From contig CM023457.1 of NCBI GenBank assembly GCA_013339765.2, forward strand, positions 51,733,745 through 51,797,744: 64,000 nucleotides of DNA, in the 5' to 3' direction. Every line of letters starts with the position of its first letter. Positions within the stretch are counted from its first letter, which is position 1. A program made the position numbers and the translations under genes. The notes beneath the pieces are model-generated. The model was not told where the DNA came from, ran no database searches, and saw only the letters and a list, made by a program, of their open reading frames with translations. Shown piece by piece: positions 34,314 to 46,949 of the stretch. Origin of the DNA: Haemaphysalis longicornis. Taxonomy: Eukaryota > Arthropoda > Arachnida > Ixodida > Ixodidae.

Positions 34314-37300
34314 CCACACGATGCAAAGTTTAGGAATCTGAAATCATAGGAGCACAGCTTCACTCATGTCCTAAGATTGTGCGTAAGGCACTACTGTCTA
34401 GATTCCGCCACTGCTCAGCCCCAACTTTTGCTATGATTTGTATCCTTCCATTAAAAACAATTCATTACATGTCCACATGTCCAGTAGATCTTTGCTGGAG
34501 TTGAATGCGAATTGATTGCTTCAAGTAGCAGGGAAATATTGGTCTTTTGAGCTAAATAACTTGCGCGTAAAATTTCCTGGCAATTCTAAGAAAAAAAAAA
34601 GGAACTTGCACATGGATCAGAACTTTCTACATATTTCTTTACCGACAAGAAATGAGTGGGTGAATGTGCTGCCCTAATCGTTCATTGAACTTGCCCGTCA
34701 AAAGTTGTCAATACAAAAACGGACTGCCATTTATGAATTGTCGTGCCGAGTCCATCCATCATCCGTAACCATCATTCGTATTTGTCATCCGTATCCATCA
34801 TTCGTATTTCTTTGCTCTTTATTTGCTGGCTGTTTAATGAGCAACTGCCCACTTGGCAGCCGTGACCTCTGTGGCCTGGTCAGAGAGATACTTTAGGCCC
34901 ATTCTTTCGAAAGGTGTGATTTATTTTCACCACATGCTCGCTTTTAAGCAACAACTGCTGGGTTACGTTGCTAGTATAAAATTATTTGAACACCTGCCTG
35001 CAAGGTCATGAGCTATTGACCTGGCCCTTTGGAGGCCACAGCTGTTCAGCCATTTTTGAAGCTATACGGGCTGTCCTTAGTGCATGCGCTGCCGGACCGA
35101 CGTTTGCTGCAAAAATTACTTGCCATCACTTGAGCGCATGAATGGCGCACCTCGGATTTCAAAACTTGTCACTTTACAGTAATTTTATTGTAAGTTGTAA
35201 ATTTTGTTTTCGCAAAAAAAGACGGCCTCCAAAGTCATCCTGGTTGAAATGCATGTCGCTAGCAGCAGAGAATGAATGGCTACTTGACACGGGCATGTTT
35301 GCCATTTGTGTATTTAAAAGTAGGATATTAGTGGGTGTAATGAAGATGTAATTTATGTAATGACGATTTAGCAGACATCTGGCCAATTTACCCCTAACAA
35401 GAAGGTCGGTGTTAAGTGTTTCAAATATTTCAGCTACTCCTGCTTCCCTTGCTTCTTGCTTTTGAGAGCCTGAAGACTTTGGCGGTCTGCCCATTTTAAA
35501 TGCGCTACTGTCCTCAATTCGAGATTAATGTAAGAGAGCACTGTTTGTGGCTGAGGTGTTCTGGCTCGAAGCAGAACGCTGCCGCGGGTTTGATTCCCGA
35601 ACTCAGCGGCAGTATTTCCCGTGTTTGTGAAATAAGAGTGCCTGTGTAGCACTTGCTTCACAGGCACCAAATAGTCCTTAACTCTGGACCATTCCACCTA
35701 CCGACCGAGGTGTTGGTCAGGAGGGGTAAAACTGGTAACTTTAAACTGATAAAAATAGAACTGATAACTAAAAAAACTGATAAGGTATAAAACTGATACC
35801 TTCGACGGTAACTTCGACAGTAACTTCGGCAGTAACTTCGATGGTAACTTCGATGGTGACTTCGACTCTGCACTGGTCTGTACATCTCCCTGATGAAACG
35901 TGTAATCACCTTTTCTTTTTTAAAATATGTGTGGGGAGTGCTCTAAATGGCACCCGTGTTGCACTGGTGCTGTTCCGTGTGATGCGAGCCCCTCCCCCTC
36001 TGTTGGCAGACGGGTGGGTTCAGTTCCTGAGCAAGAAGGAGCGCAAGGTTCGCCGCAAGGAAGATGAGAAGGCCGGCGTGGTGGCTGCCGCCAAGGCCCC
36101 TCCCGCCAAGGAGCAGGCCGGTGAGTTCGCTGGATGGTGTTTCCTCCCCCGTGGAAGCAGAATAGTTCTCCCATTCACCAGCGCACACCCCTCTTGTAAT
36201 GGTGTTACACGCCTATCTGTAGTCTAGTGTACTTGAGTGTACCGTGTAGGCGAGGACACGCTTGCTTTTGGTGCACCAGAGTTGTTTGTCGACGGGCATC
36301 GCTGCCCAGTCCGAAATGAAAACGTTGTTGTCGCACATTTCCTTTGCGTTCAGCTTTAGCTCAGTTGACAGCTGTCTATTTGTACGATAGGGAAGTAGGG
36401 GAGTGGATGTGGCAACTCCCCTCCCCTTTTTTCCCAGTATGTTCCCTAAAAACACTGGCAGCGGTGGTGTGTGTCGGTGTCCTGTGGTGTTGCTGCTTCT
36501 GTACAAATTTTGGTGGCTGTCTCTGCAGTGGATGAGTCGTCCAAGAGCCCCGCTGCCAAGCGCAAGAAGCAACCCAAGGAGGATGGAGCCAAGAAGGCCG
36601 CCGAGCCCGAAGTCAAGGCTCCTCCCCCGCCGGAGCCGGTGGCCGCTGAGCCCGTCAGCGTGGCTGATCCCGAGGTGATTTCTCATCTTCCTCGTCCCCC
36701 GTGCATCTTTTTTTCTCACAAGTGACTTTGGAAGTGCCATTTCCCTTGCAACGACGCCCTCCCCTCCGATTCGCTGACATCAGCTACGGCAACGTGCTGG
36801 CCAGTGTGCAGGGGCAAATTTAGTGCAGTGCTTTAAAGGCCGTCAAGACTAAATGGAAGCTTGTTTCGCAACAAAGGCCACTTTGTCCCAGCAATAATGA
36901 GGTCTATGTTATCGCACACTTCAAGCAAATAGTGGAGATATTGAGGGAAACAGATTGGCAACTCCTAGCCACTTTCTGGCAATTTTTGTGTGATGTCGGA
37001 AATTCCTTTTTTGTGCAGTTGGCACCCACCTACCTAAGTCACCACCAAGAAGCGTGACTAGGCGAGTGTAGTGGGGCCCCTAGTTCTGTTTGATTGTATC
37101 ACCTGAATGCTAATGGGCAGCTAGTACACTGATTACCATGTTTTTGTGTTGGCCCATAACGTAGATCCAGGTGCATACTTTGGAGGGGGGGGGTTTCATA
37201 ATGCTGATGGGAGGGGTGGAGGGTGGCACAGCCAACCAAAATTTCAGGATTCGTTCTCAGTTGCACACCAAGTGCTTTTTTCATCAACATATTTCAGATG

Positions 37301-40300
37301 ACCATGTGACCTGTTTAAAGAAGGCTCCCTCCTCGCTGCCGTGCTGATACTCTTTGAAGAGGAAAAATTGGCTTTGGGGAAAAAGTGGCTAGCACACTCC
37401 CACTAGGGCGGAGATTGGGTTACGTAATATCATGCCTGTTGCGGACAGCGATGGTCCCCGCTGCGGTCTAAAAAATTAACACATGCTGAAACATCACTGT
37501 CGAGGAGTGTGGAGGGGGGGGGGGGGAGTTGTGATTATAGCATCTTCGATAAACACGCACCGGGGCTGCCCCCAAAACCGGCGCGGTGCACAGTGCCCCA
37601 CTCTGGTGCGCACCGGCACGGAGCATTGATCGAGGACAAACTGAGCGGTTGTACCCTAGTGCCATCCCTTAAGCTGTGAAAGCAACTCATTAGAATGCTC
37701 ACAAGTGGCTACAAAGCAGCGTAATATGACACAGTGCCACTACAAAGTGATATCTATTGAAAGCCAATGATCATGTTTTTTTTTTCTCGGTCAAAATATT
37801 TCTTTCATTTTCTCGGTCAAAAAGCACACGAAATGAAACAAACTTTCCATAATGCAGCCCAAGTGTTTGTTTCAGAAAAACACTTGGGCAAGCTGCACCA
37901 ATCCTGCGCTTTGAAGATTCGTGATGTCACAAATCGTGGTGCTTGAAATTGAATGCAGGGGGCGATACCTTGTCTTGGCGTTTTTGGCATTTGCTGCGCT
38001 AATGAGCAGCTGGCGTTGCCACGAGTGGCACATTTGCATTCACGGCACTCTGATCGCCCGATAGAGGCAAACTTGTTTCTACTACTTTAGCGTACCTTTA
38101 AGCATTTTGCCGCATTTACGTGCGTCTCGGATTAGAGAGCAGACCAAAAAAATTTCAGAAAATAGAAAATGGAGGAGCTTCGCAGGGCATGTAATCTAAT
38201 GGACGACACAAGCAACAGTGCGGCTACTGCGAAGGGAACACTTGGCAAAGGGGGGGATGAAGTTTTGGGGACAAGAAATAGATTCAACTGACTCCAGATA
38301 TGGGCGGGTGGAAATCGTGGGGCTTTTTGTCAATCATCTGAGTGTTGATGATGGTGGTGGTGCTGGTGATAAACGTGCGAGTTGTGTGAAGTCTATCAAC
38401 GAGAGGTTGCTTGTTGCACCTCCAGGAGCACCCCAAGGATCAGAGGAACAAGAAGAAGGACAAGTCTCCACCCGAGCCAGAGCCAGTGAAGAGCCCGGCC
38501 AAGAAGGAGGCAGCTAAGAGTAAGGACTACATTTCGCGACCTTTACGTTGTTGGCAGCATGGCTGGGCAGAGTTTAATTTGAATTCTGTTTCGATTTGCG
38601 TGCCAGCAAGAAAAGAATGAGTCATTATGCGGGAATTCAATATTCAAGTTGGCGTAAGTGATCCATGGCAATCAAATTCAGGCCAGTCGGGCACAGAGGT
38701 GGACTTTTGCCTCTGTGCTGGTGCTGATTGTTTCACTACAATTGCCTGTAAGCATGGTCAGTGGTGTATTCTGGAGTGGTGCAGTTGTACCCTCCTCTAG
38801 CGAGCATTTTCAAAGTGAGTATCTTGAAGCCTAAGCACCACTAGGAGTTGCTAAAAAGTGCTGCTGAAAGGTCTCTAAACTGTGCAGAGGGTTGCTTGGT
38901 TGGCACTGCGCTGTAGTTCTTTCACAGAGCTCAAGCAACAGTGAAACCTTTTGATGCCAACCAACCACAGGTCTGTTCTTGCAATCCAGTTATTTTTGAG
39001 TTTTCCACATTTGTACAAGTCGTGTGACTGCTCGTTGAAATTGCTTAGGTAGGGACAAGAACTGTGGGAACAGAAATAGGCTTTGGCAGAGAACTAATTT
39101 TAGAGGGGCCATGCAGACAAGACACTAAAAAGCCTCATTTGAGAGATTGCCTCGTTAAAATCATACTGACACCACTTTTAACACATGCTTTGCTCGAATA
39201 AGCTATATAATTAGGAAGAAAGGAAATGGCCATGGGACTTACTAGCTCATTTCCCGCAACAGAACCTATGATGTCATATGCCCAGCTCTGCGATTGGCTG
39301 AGGCCGGCAAAAGCAAATGCAAATTAGGCAGGGCTTATAAGCTTGCCGAAGGAGCTATTTGCACTTAAATGTAATGCATATTCATCTTACAGCAATAAGA
39401 ATGATGATGTGAAAGTTACGAAAATACACGTAAACGTAGAAGTACCGATGCGCACTGCTGTTGGTACTGGGTGCACTATGCTTGTTTTAGCTTCACAGCA
39501 GTCCACCGCTTTGAAGTTGTCCGAGACGACACTGGCCGATTGGCGTAAGCAATGTTGTCTTGTGTAACCCTGTTTGTCAAGCATACCCCATGTTTGACGA
39601 AACGATTACTTTCTGCCGGAACAAAAACAAGCCAGGTAGAAATGCTGTCAAAAGCAAAGCAACGGTGGATGAAATGATTACTTTCTACCATAACAAACAC
39701 AAGCCAGGTGTAAATATGATCAAAAACAAAGCAACCGTGGACAATGTTCTGCTGCTCAGTATGGCAGCGCCATCTGGGAGGACTGACAGTATGCAAGGCT
39801 GCACAGCCTAATGACACACTGGAAGTTCGTTTGGATACCCGCCTTCATGACTTCATGGCAGACGTCACGAAAACACACGGTTTGGCGTGCGAAGGAAAAT
39901 TTTAACATAAATTGACTAATTTCTCGGTGAATACGGCATCGTTTGCTGCCGGAGAAGTGCTGGGGGCACTATAAAACGTGAAATCTTTCAAATCAAACAA
40001 ACTTGTATTTTGTCTGCATGGCCCCTTTAAGTACTAGGTGTCCGCAGTGTTTTCAGTTGTGTGGGCTTTCCGAACACATTACGCATCCAGCCGGTCTAGA
40101 TTAAATCGGTTGGAATAAGTGCGTGATAATTAACAAACGAATTCCTGCGCGCTTTTTCTTTCTTCCAGAGGATGCGGCTAAAGCCGAAGAGAAAGCGAAG
40201 GGCAAGGGCGGCAAGGCTGAGAAGAAGCCGGCTGAGGATGCCAAGCCCAGCGAAGCAGCAGCACCCAAGAAGGCAGCGCAGGAAAGCGCCCCAGCAGGTA

Positions 40301-42586
40301 ACTACTAGTATGCAACATTCATGCACCTCCCTTCATGCATGGACTGTGCACAGAGAAAGGCGGCATTTGCATAACGAACTTTTGTGCACATGCTTTGGGC
40401 AACCCCCATCATTGGACTGGTCGCCCGAAATGTTGGACAGTCATCTTGCAAGTTTCGTTTGCCCAGTGCAGTGTCATACGAGAGGAACGCAAATAGGCAG
40501 GCACATCATTGTTTTAGATGTGCTCTTTCAAATGTGAGGCAGTGTAAATTAGCACGTAGCCCCCACATCACAGCAGACCACATATCCGAAGTGTTTATCT
40601 TTGCGAATTAGGAATGCACTTTTCCTGTACGCTCGAATAGCATTTTTTTGTTAAAGAAACCTGTTCTCCTTTTTATTATTATATGGGCAGCTGTTTCAAA
40701 TTTTCCTAGTTCTCTCTCTGTCTTCCTGACTGTTAAATTTCGCTTTGGCATTGAAAGTTTTTATTTCTCTTCCCCAGTACTTTTAAGACAAAAGCCTTAA
40801 TATTTTATGAAACATCTTAGGTACGAAAAATTGTGAGATACACAGAATCGCACTTAAAGTCTGAGCACACCCTGGAAGAGGGAAGCAGCAGCACCGGAGG
40901 AGGGTTTCAAGAAAAATGTGTAAAATCGTAGAACATTCTGGACTCGCCTAGTAGATCAACAGAAGGCCCAACCAGGCTTTTGCCGTCATTTTTAAAGTTC
41001 TAAGCATCGCCCGTAATTTTTTGCATTTGCTTCGTAGCATAGCCACGTACATTATTAACATGCCATGGCTTGCTTTTGTGAACAGTCGCCAAAGTAGTCT
41101 TAACTTTGTAGTTCATTGTCTCCTTGTTGTCTCCTTGCAAAAGTTGTGGTTACCCCGCCACAGTGGCTCAGTGGCTAAGGCATTGCGCTGCTGAGCACAA
41201 GGTCGCGGGTTCGATTCCCAGCCGCAGCGGCCACTTTTCGGCGGAGGCGAAAAGCAAAAACGTCCGTGTGTACGAGATTTCGGCGCACGTTAAAGATCCC
41301 CAAGTGGTCCAAATTAATTTGGAGCCCTCCACTACGGCGTGCCTCAATGCCTGCGTTGCGTCGGCGCGTTAAACCCTACAGTCAATTAAATCAATCAAAA
41401 ATTGTGGTTGCGAAACGAGCGTTGCTTGACTGTTTTGCAGCAGAAGCTCCTGTGAAGCCCGAGAGCAGCCCCGAGACGGAGAAGTCCAAGAGCAACGAAG
41501 TGGTCCCTCCGGCCGAGTCCAATGTGGCGTTTGACGAGCTCGGTGGTGAGTCCTCCGCAAAAACAGTGTGCAGAGGGTACGACACGGCTGTGCACTTTTT
41601 CCCCTAATCCGGTAGTATCAGCTGTCAGTGCAGGCATTAATGGCACCGCTGATGTTGGCGTGGTGGACATACCTGTAGAGTAGCTCCTGACCGCAGGGCG
41701 GTATTGGCCAGAGCTTGATGAAGTGGCCAGTCGGAGAATTTTCGTCGACAAGTTATGGATCAGTCGGCACTTCCTATTGCTCAGGTTCAACCAGCCTATG
41801 ATTTTAATTTGTAGTAGCTTCTGCATTGATGTTGGAATTTACGCTGCCCTCCCGCTCCCCACTTTTTGCTTTTGGCGTTGGGAAGCCATTCAGTTCCAAG
41901 CTAGTGTGACAGGTGAAGCAGTTTTAAAACTGTCTTGTAGTCTACTTTCCAGACTCCTCCCGAGCAGACCAGTCATGGCAGGGGTGTCAGCAAGCACTTT
42001 CATTGAACTCAAACGTATTTCAATACTGTTCCCTGCTATCAAATACCTAACCAGCGAACACCATTTTTGTTCATTTGGTGGTAGATGCAGCTGCATTAAG
42101 GGATGCTTTGTTGGTAAAATGGCGGTATTGTTGGTTGTTGTGCACAATTGGCACCATCTGCTCCTCCGATAAAATGAAAAGTAATCATAGCCTGCATCCA
42201 ATGAGCGGTATGTAGACATGGTTTAGACAATAGAGATGCCTGTCACTGTTTTTTTTTTTATATTGCTTTCAAGGAGAACGATGCAGGGACAAGTAAAGGC
42301 TCCACCCATATTGAACAGGACTAGATCAATGCAATAATACCACTAAATCGTCGTTGAATCTGGTTTTGATGAGGACATTACTTTGGGTATTTTACGCACT
42401 GTGTGTTGACGCAATTCAATTCTCATCGTTGACTTTGCAGAAAGTACGCAGAATGTTACTTTTTTTAGGCACAGAACTCAGGGTAAGGTTCTACGTTACA
42501 GTAAATTTTGCCTGCGGTTTTCTCGTGCAGACGCCTGGACGGAGGCCAAGCCCCAGAAGAAGAAGAAGAAAGCCCGCAAAGACTGA
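30218..42586 (+). CDS. MTDH: LYRIC/metadherin-like lysine-rich membrane protein, nine exons
   Basis: Exons are 30218-30406, 32479-32601, 34039-34147, 36010-36120, 36529-36674, 38426-38519, 40169-40297, 41441-41545 and 42531-42586. All junction phases agree (0,0,1,1,0,1,1,1), giving about 353 residues with an ATG start and a TGA stop. Residues about 14-34 (YAFPVVGVILCALLVFAFGF) form one membrane segment near the N-terminus. The rest is Lys/Ala/Glu/Pro-rich and probably disordered. Exon 4 opens DGWVQFLSKKERKVRRKEDE, similar in pattern to the human metadherin W..K.S..EKRQQRKRDK segment. The last exon reads DAWTEAKPQKKKKKARKD, like the metadherin C-terminus. In vertebrates this ER/nuclear-envelope and nuclear protein scaffolds NF-kB signalling, SND1 and RNA-binding complexes; the role in ticks is unknown. 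It is shorter than the human protein (582 residues). RRBP1-type proteins share the N-terminal layout but not the C-terminal tail. Confidence 0.75.
34178..34312. repeat. (CT)n microsatellite inside LYRIC-like intron 3
   Basis: About 65 CT units with two interruptions begin roughly 30 bases after the donor GTAAGT of the third exon. Simple sequence only. Confidence 0.97.
35538..35650 (+). mobile_element. Possible diverged tRNA-derived SINE
   Basis: A B-box-like GGTTTGATTCCCG follows GCTGCCGC, and an A-box-like TGGCTGAGGTGTTCTGG precedes it. The 3' body is not the Ruka-like body. The stem pairing expected of a working tRNA is absent. Boundaries uncertain. Confidence 0.35.
35801..35865. repeat. 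15-bp tandem repeat in LYRIC-like intron
   Basis: TTCGA(C/T)(G/A)GTAAC units repeat about 4.3 times with a 15-bp period. Intronic. Confidence 0.7.
41153..41396 (+). mobile_element. Full-length Ruka-like SINE
   Basis: The tRNA-like head has A box TGGCTCAGTGGCTAAGG and B box GGTTCGATTCCCA, followed by the unrelated body and a CAAT-type tail. A 13-base duplication (AAAAGTTGTGGTT at 41139-41151, AAAAATTGTGGTT at 41397-41409, one mismatch) flanks it. It lies in LYRIC-like intron 7 and its 3' end is only about 45 bp before the acceptor of exon 8, so it may now supply the branch-point region. Confidence 0.92.
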
Positions 42587-44800
42587 AGTCCCGCCCCGCG
42601 TTCTCGCCTAGTCGCCCTGGCATCCAGGTGAAGCGACCGTCTCCTCCGACGGGACCAAAACCGCCGCCCCCTTTGATGAAGGCTGCTCGCCGGCCAGCTG
42701 GCCGCTCACCGCAGCAGCGGTGTCGCTCCCTCTCTCCCCGGCGTTCCACGAGAGGCACAGAACGGCTGGCCACGACGCCCCTCCCTCCTCCCGCCACCAC
42801 CAGAGCCACCGCCTCCCCTTCCCCCTCCCCTCCCGTCTCATGCAAGTGACTTTGTGGTGAGGCCGTGGTCGCTCGCCGGTCGGACGGTGCCTGACAGTGC
42901 TGCGGAATGGGGGGTCGTAGACATCCTCGTTCGGTGCCACACCCGCCCTTGTAACGCTCTTCTTTCTGTTAATTTTGTTAGGTTGTTCTTTTTCGAAGTT
43001 TGGGGAGAGAAACGGAAAACGAACCTTGTCTCCCAGCTCCCTCCCTGGATTTGTGCAGCAGAGGCAGTGTGTTATCAGAACTGGACTCCCGTCTTGTTCG
43101 GGGAATTTGCGCTTGGTGCCAGCACCATCTGCCCCCATTCTGTCACCCGTTTTATAACACGCACTGCAGAGGTGCTTTCCCGCATGGCTTGCGAGTGCGG
43201 GGGGCGAGAGAGCACCCAGAAGGAACTTTTTCTTCTGTTTTTAGCTTTTGCTTTTTTCGTAAGAGTTCTATTGCTCTGAGCAGGCCACCATTTTTAAAAG
43301 GGGCGTTTTATAGTAAACGCGACGTCTTCGTATTTTTTATTTTTTTGTTCAAGCACCTCGTGGTTGCAGAAGTCAGCGCTGCTCACATTGTTTTTTTTTT
43401 CCTCTACAAAAAAGGGCTCGTCTGTTTTGTGTCGTTTTTTGCTCTTTTACATTTCATCTTGCGCGTCGATATTTTTGGGTGATGAATGATATATTTCTGT
43501 TGTGGTTGGTGGGTTATGTTAAGTGCATTTTTTAACCTTTTTTTTTTTGTTGTCCGTAACGGGCACTGCCTTTTATTACGCCACCAACGGCAGCCCCGCT
43601 CCTTCTGGTGCAAAAAGGCGGGCCTATTTCCTTGGCGGCTTCCACAATGACGTGCCACACTTTTCACAGACACTCGTGTGCGTTTTTTACGATTTTTTTC
43701 GTGCAATCTTGTCCGTCGCGAGATATTTCTCGTTCTCAGTAGTGTCGAACGAGCGCCGAGAGCAGAGAAGGTTCTATGCATTCCTTTTCGTGTTGTTAGT
43801 ACAATTTGAGGCGATACCATCCTCTGCATACCTGCTCTCTAACCATCCCCTCCTCTCCTTCTTAAAGGGACTATGAAGACGACGTACATTGTTGTTTCAC
43901 TTGCAGGAGCTAGCCTTTGGCAACCCGCTCAACTTCGTTCAGGTGCCAAAGGATGTCGTTTTCAGAAAAGATGGCAGCTGTTGCAACAAACTTTTCAAAT
44001 TTCCCGCTACACGATGTTGGTAGTGATGCCATAGAGCAAGTATCGGCCTCTTCTACCCACGCTGCCATTCAAGCGGCATGACCGAACGGAACCAGAGGCT
44101 CCGATAGTGCAAATACGTTTTTTGGCAGTATCTTTTGCCAGCAGCCGCCAATCCAATCGCACAAACCAGCTCCCAAGACGTACGAGTGGCCTGTGAGACG
44201 CCATCATCTTTTTTCCTTATTACCGAGCTTAATTTAAGTTTGTGCTGAAATTTGTTGCACGATTGTCATTCTTAACGTAGCAGTCTTCGAATGAACCGAA
44301 CGTTTATTTTGTCTTCATGGTCCCTCAAAATCCAGCAAAGGCCTCGTCAGTGTCCTGTCTTGTTGAGATAAGAGAGTGCCGCTGATGGCGCGCTCCCGAA
44401 GTCACGACGTAGAGTTGTTTATTGCAAAGTCTAGGCTATATATATACCAAACTGCCTCCGTATTCATAATGCAGCGACAAAGCAGTGGAAGAGAATGCAA
44501 ACTCTCGTTTAAATTCTTTTTTTGTGGGCGTTCAGACCGCGTTATCGCACACACTGCATTGAATCTGTCGCGTCTTTCGTTTCGCTCTATTTCGTTCTTT
44601 TTTTTTTTTTTCGAGTTTGCAAGGAGTTGTGATAAGTACAGGGAGTGAACCGCGGCGTTCTGGATTGTCTCGTGCTTCATTCACCCTGTTGTTGGAGAGC
44701 AACTTGTTATAGTATAATAGTTATTTGAAAGACGAAGCTGTGTACATAAAAAAGGGCAGTTCCATGTTGTCCGCTCTTTCTTTGTAATAAAAACAACGGA
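42587..44800 (+). other. MTDH: 3' UTR of the LYRIC-like gene
   Basis: About 2.2 kb follow the stop codon without splice signals or coding content. It is GC-rich at first and T-rich later, and ends near the poly(A) signal at 44786. Frames open inside it are chance. Confidence 0.65.
44786..44791 (+). terminator. MTDH: Poly(A) signal AATAAA of the LYRIC-like gene
   Basis: A canonical hexamer in a T-rich context (TTTCTTTGTAATAAAAAC), the first good one on this strand after the stop codon at 42586. Cleavage would fall near 44805. Confidence 0.6.
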
Positions 44801-44809
44801 AACGTCTCT

Positions 44810-46938
44810 CTCGGAAAGGCGAGTTTATCTTCTTGCATCGTCTCCCGACATTGAACGAACGGTCTCTATTAATGCCACCATCGTCACAAGGTGTCCTGGT
44901 GGTCTGCGATGATTTCGTGTTCTTCCAAAGCTCCGGGAGTTGGGTCTCCACACTGTGAACAGTTGCAAATGGAAAATGAAACGTGCGTAAAATTAAGCGC
45001 CTCTCAGTAGTCTAAACTGCGTAGGCAAGGATTTTGGAAGTAAAGCTATTGCTGTTTCACCACCACCTGCAGGTTCAAGTAATGGCGCAGTAAGTGTTGC
45101 AATGGGTGATGTATGCAGTTAACCTATACTTGTGAACTTTATCACCACAATGTGTGGGGTCACTGGCCGGCTGAAATAAGATTGATAGAACAAGTGCAGT
45201 TCAATTGTAGTCGTGAAAAGAAGCACTAGCTAGAAAAATAGCCTGAATAGTGTGATTGATAATTTCACGTGAAGTAACTGCTGTTCTTGGTAAACCATTC
45301 TGGAATGGCCCATGAGCTGAAAGGTCACTAACAAAATTTAACTTCAAAACCTTCTTGTACGTCATAACCTGATAGTGTTTTTTTTTTTATGTTATTCGGG
45401 AATACGTCATTAGAATTTACTTAGCAGCTGTCTTTGCAAGTCGTCTACATGACCTTTCAGGCAATGGAACCAATGTTCTTTTCACAAAGCATTTTTTTTT
45501 TTTCCTAGCTTGGTTGTCATCTGTTATAAAGGATGTCTCTCAATTTAGTGGCCTGATTTGTGTAGTTTTACTTCGGTTCTCTGGCTGCTGAGTTGCTAAT
45601 GCAATAATTGGAACAAATTACAGCTTTTTATGAGTTAGATATATCTTAAGGCCAGGACTTAAACAAGTATGATGAAGCTAACTTCAATACTGCTGTAGTT
45701 TGGGAATATTTTCTGAGAAGCTAGTCTTGCAGCTGGTTTGACATATGTAGAAAGTGATGGGACATTTGGTGCACTAAAACACTTCAATCGTGGGAATTCC
45801 AGGTATTTAAGTCGCGCAGAATTAAGACATCACATAGCAAATATCACTTGTTTGTAAGTTCTTATTTTGTCTACTCAAACAATCGAGACTGATGTTTTGG
45901 GGGCAATCCTGCTTAACAAATTTCTATTAAAAACTTGGGGAAACACTGTTTTTTGTAGTGTACTATACATACAAATAGGCATGCTCTATGCACAGGTAAA
46001 CTTGCATCCGTATCAATGCCATCAAAAAGGGTACTACCCCAGCATTATAAGCTGGGGTGGAATTCAGAGCATACAGTTTGGAACGTAGCCAAGGCTTTTG
46101 ATGCATACATCTGGAAGCTTAAAACTATAGTGGGAGCATGCTGCAGCTTTTCAAACGGACGGGAACTCTCAATATTACCATTCCTGGAATGAAATACAAA
46201 ATATGCCTCTGCGTATTGCAGACCCCTGGGTGGATTATGCTAGCCAGAAGTGCTCTGTTGCAGTGGCCCAGTCTTCGCTCTGGGCTCGAGTTTTTAAGTG
46301 CAGAGCACTTTAGGGGCTCGCCTTGTCAAGTCGTAGCTCGTAACGCTCGATGTCAAGCGACTGCCGGAAACAGGCGGTGCAGCGAGATAACGGACCCAAG
46401 TAGAGCCCGGCGTACCGTCGTAGGGCGTCCCGCAGAGGCTTCGAATACCAAGCGGTTTCAATAGTCATAACTGTTTGAAACTCGTGAACCGCTGGCGCTT
46501 GTCATACATCTCCCCGTTGTTTAGCGCAAAGAAAACTGCAGGTACATTTGAGGCAAAATTTATGTAATTAACCGGAGCGCCCGCAAGCATTTAGTTCGGA
46601 ATGCTCGTTGGGTTGGTTTTTACGATAGTAAGCGAAAAAAAGTGGCAGTGCAACGCCTGCACGTGCGGGAGGGGGGAAAAGCAAGCACGAAAAGGACAGA
46701 ACTCCCGCTGGCACTGTTTCACGCAGGGGGCGCACGAGCACTGTGAAGGTGGGGAATTTGAATTGCATTTGGAGGTATACTCGGTTACAACTCAAGAACG
46801 GCACCACCTCATGTAGTGTATCACTCCGCCAAAGCGCCGGTTTCGGTGGTAGCAGTGAGCGGATACGGCGCTGACAGCCCATTATGGCGAATCACTGCTC
46901 TGCACTTCCGACAGCCTTCATCACTTGAGTGGAACGGC
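44810..46938. other. Intergenic gap between convergent genes
   Basis: No gene seen. It contains the second copy of the 62-bp block at 46779-46840 and otherwise plain AT-rich sequence. Confidence 0.55.
46779..46840. repeat. 62-bp block identical to 7288-7349
   Basis: A perfect match over 62 bases, same orientation, 39.5 kb from its partner. It lies about 100 bp beyond the end of IFT52. The flanking sequence is only loosely similar. Confidence 0.8.
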
Positions 46939-46944
46939 TTTAAT
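46939..46944 (-). terminator. IFT52: Possible poly(A) signal ATTAAA of IFT52
   Basis: On the minus strand ATTAAA lies six bases after the IFT52 stop codon (46952-46950). It is the nearest hexamer variant, and would give a very short 3' UTR. Confidence 0.4.
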
Positions 46945-46949
46945 TTTTT

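Noticed and set aside
33945..34363. Arg-Glu and Ser-Leu repeat frames
   Set aside because: Read-through of the (CT)n microsatellite in the LYRIC-like intron.
41153..41230. tRNA gene
   Set aside because: A and B boxes are present, but the sequence continues into the SINE body, lacks proper acceptor stem pairing and has SINE target duplications.
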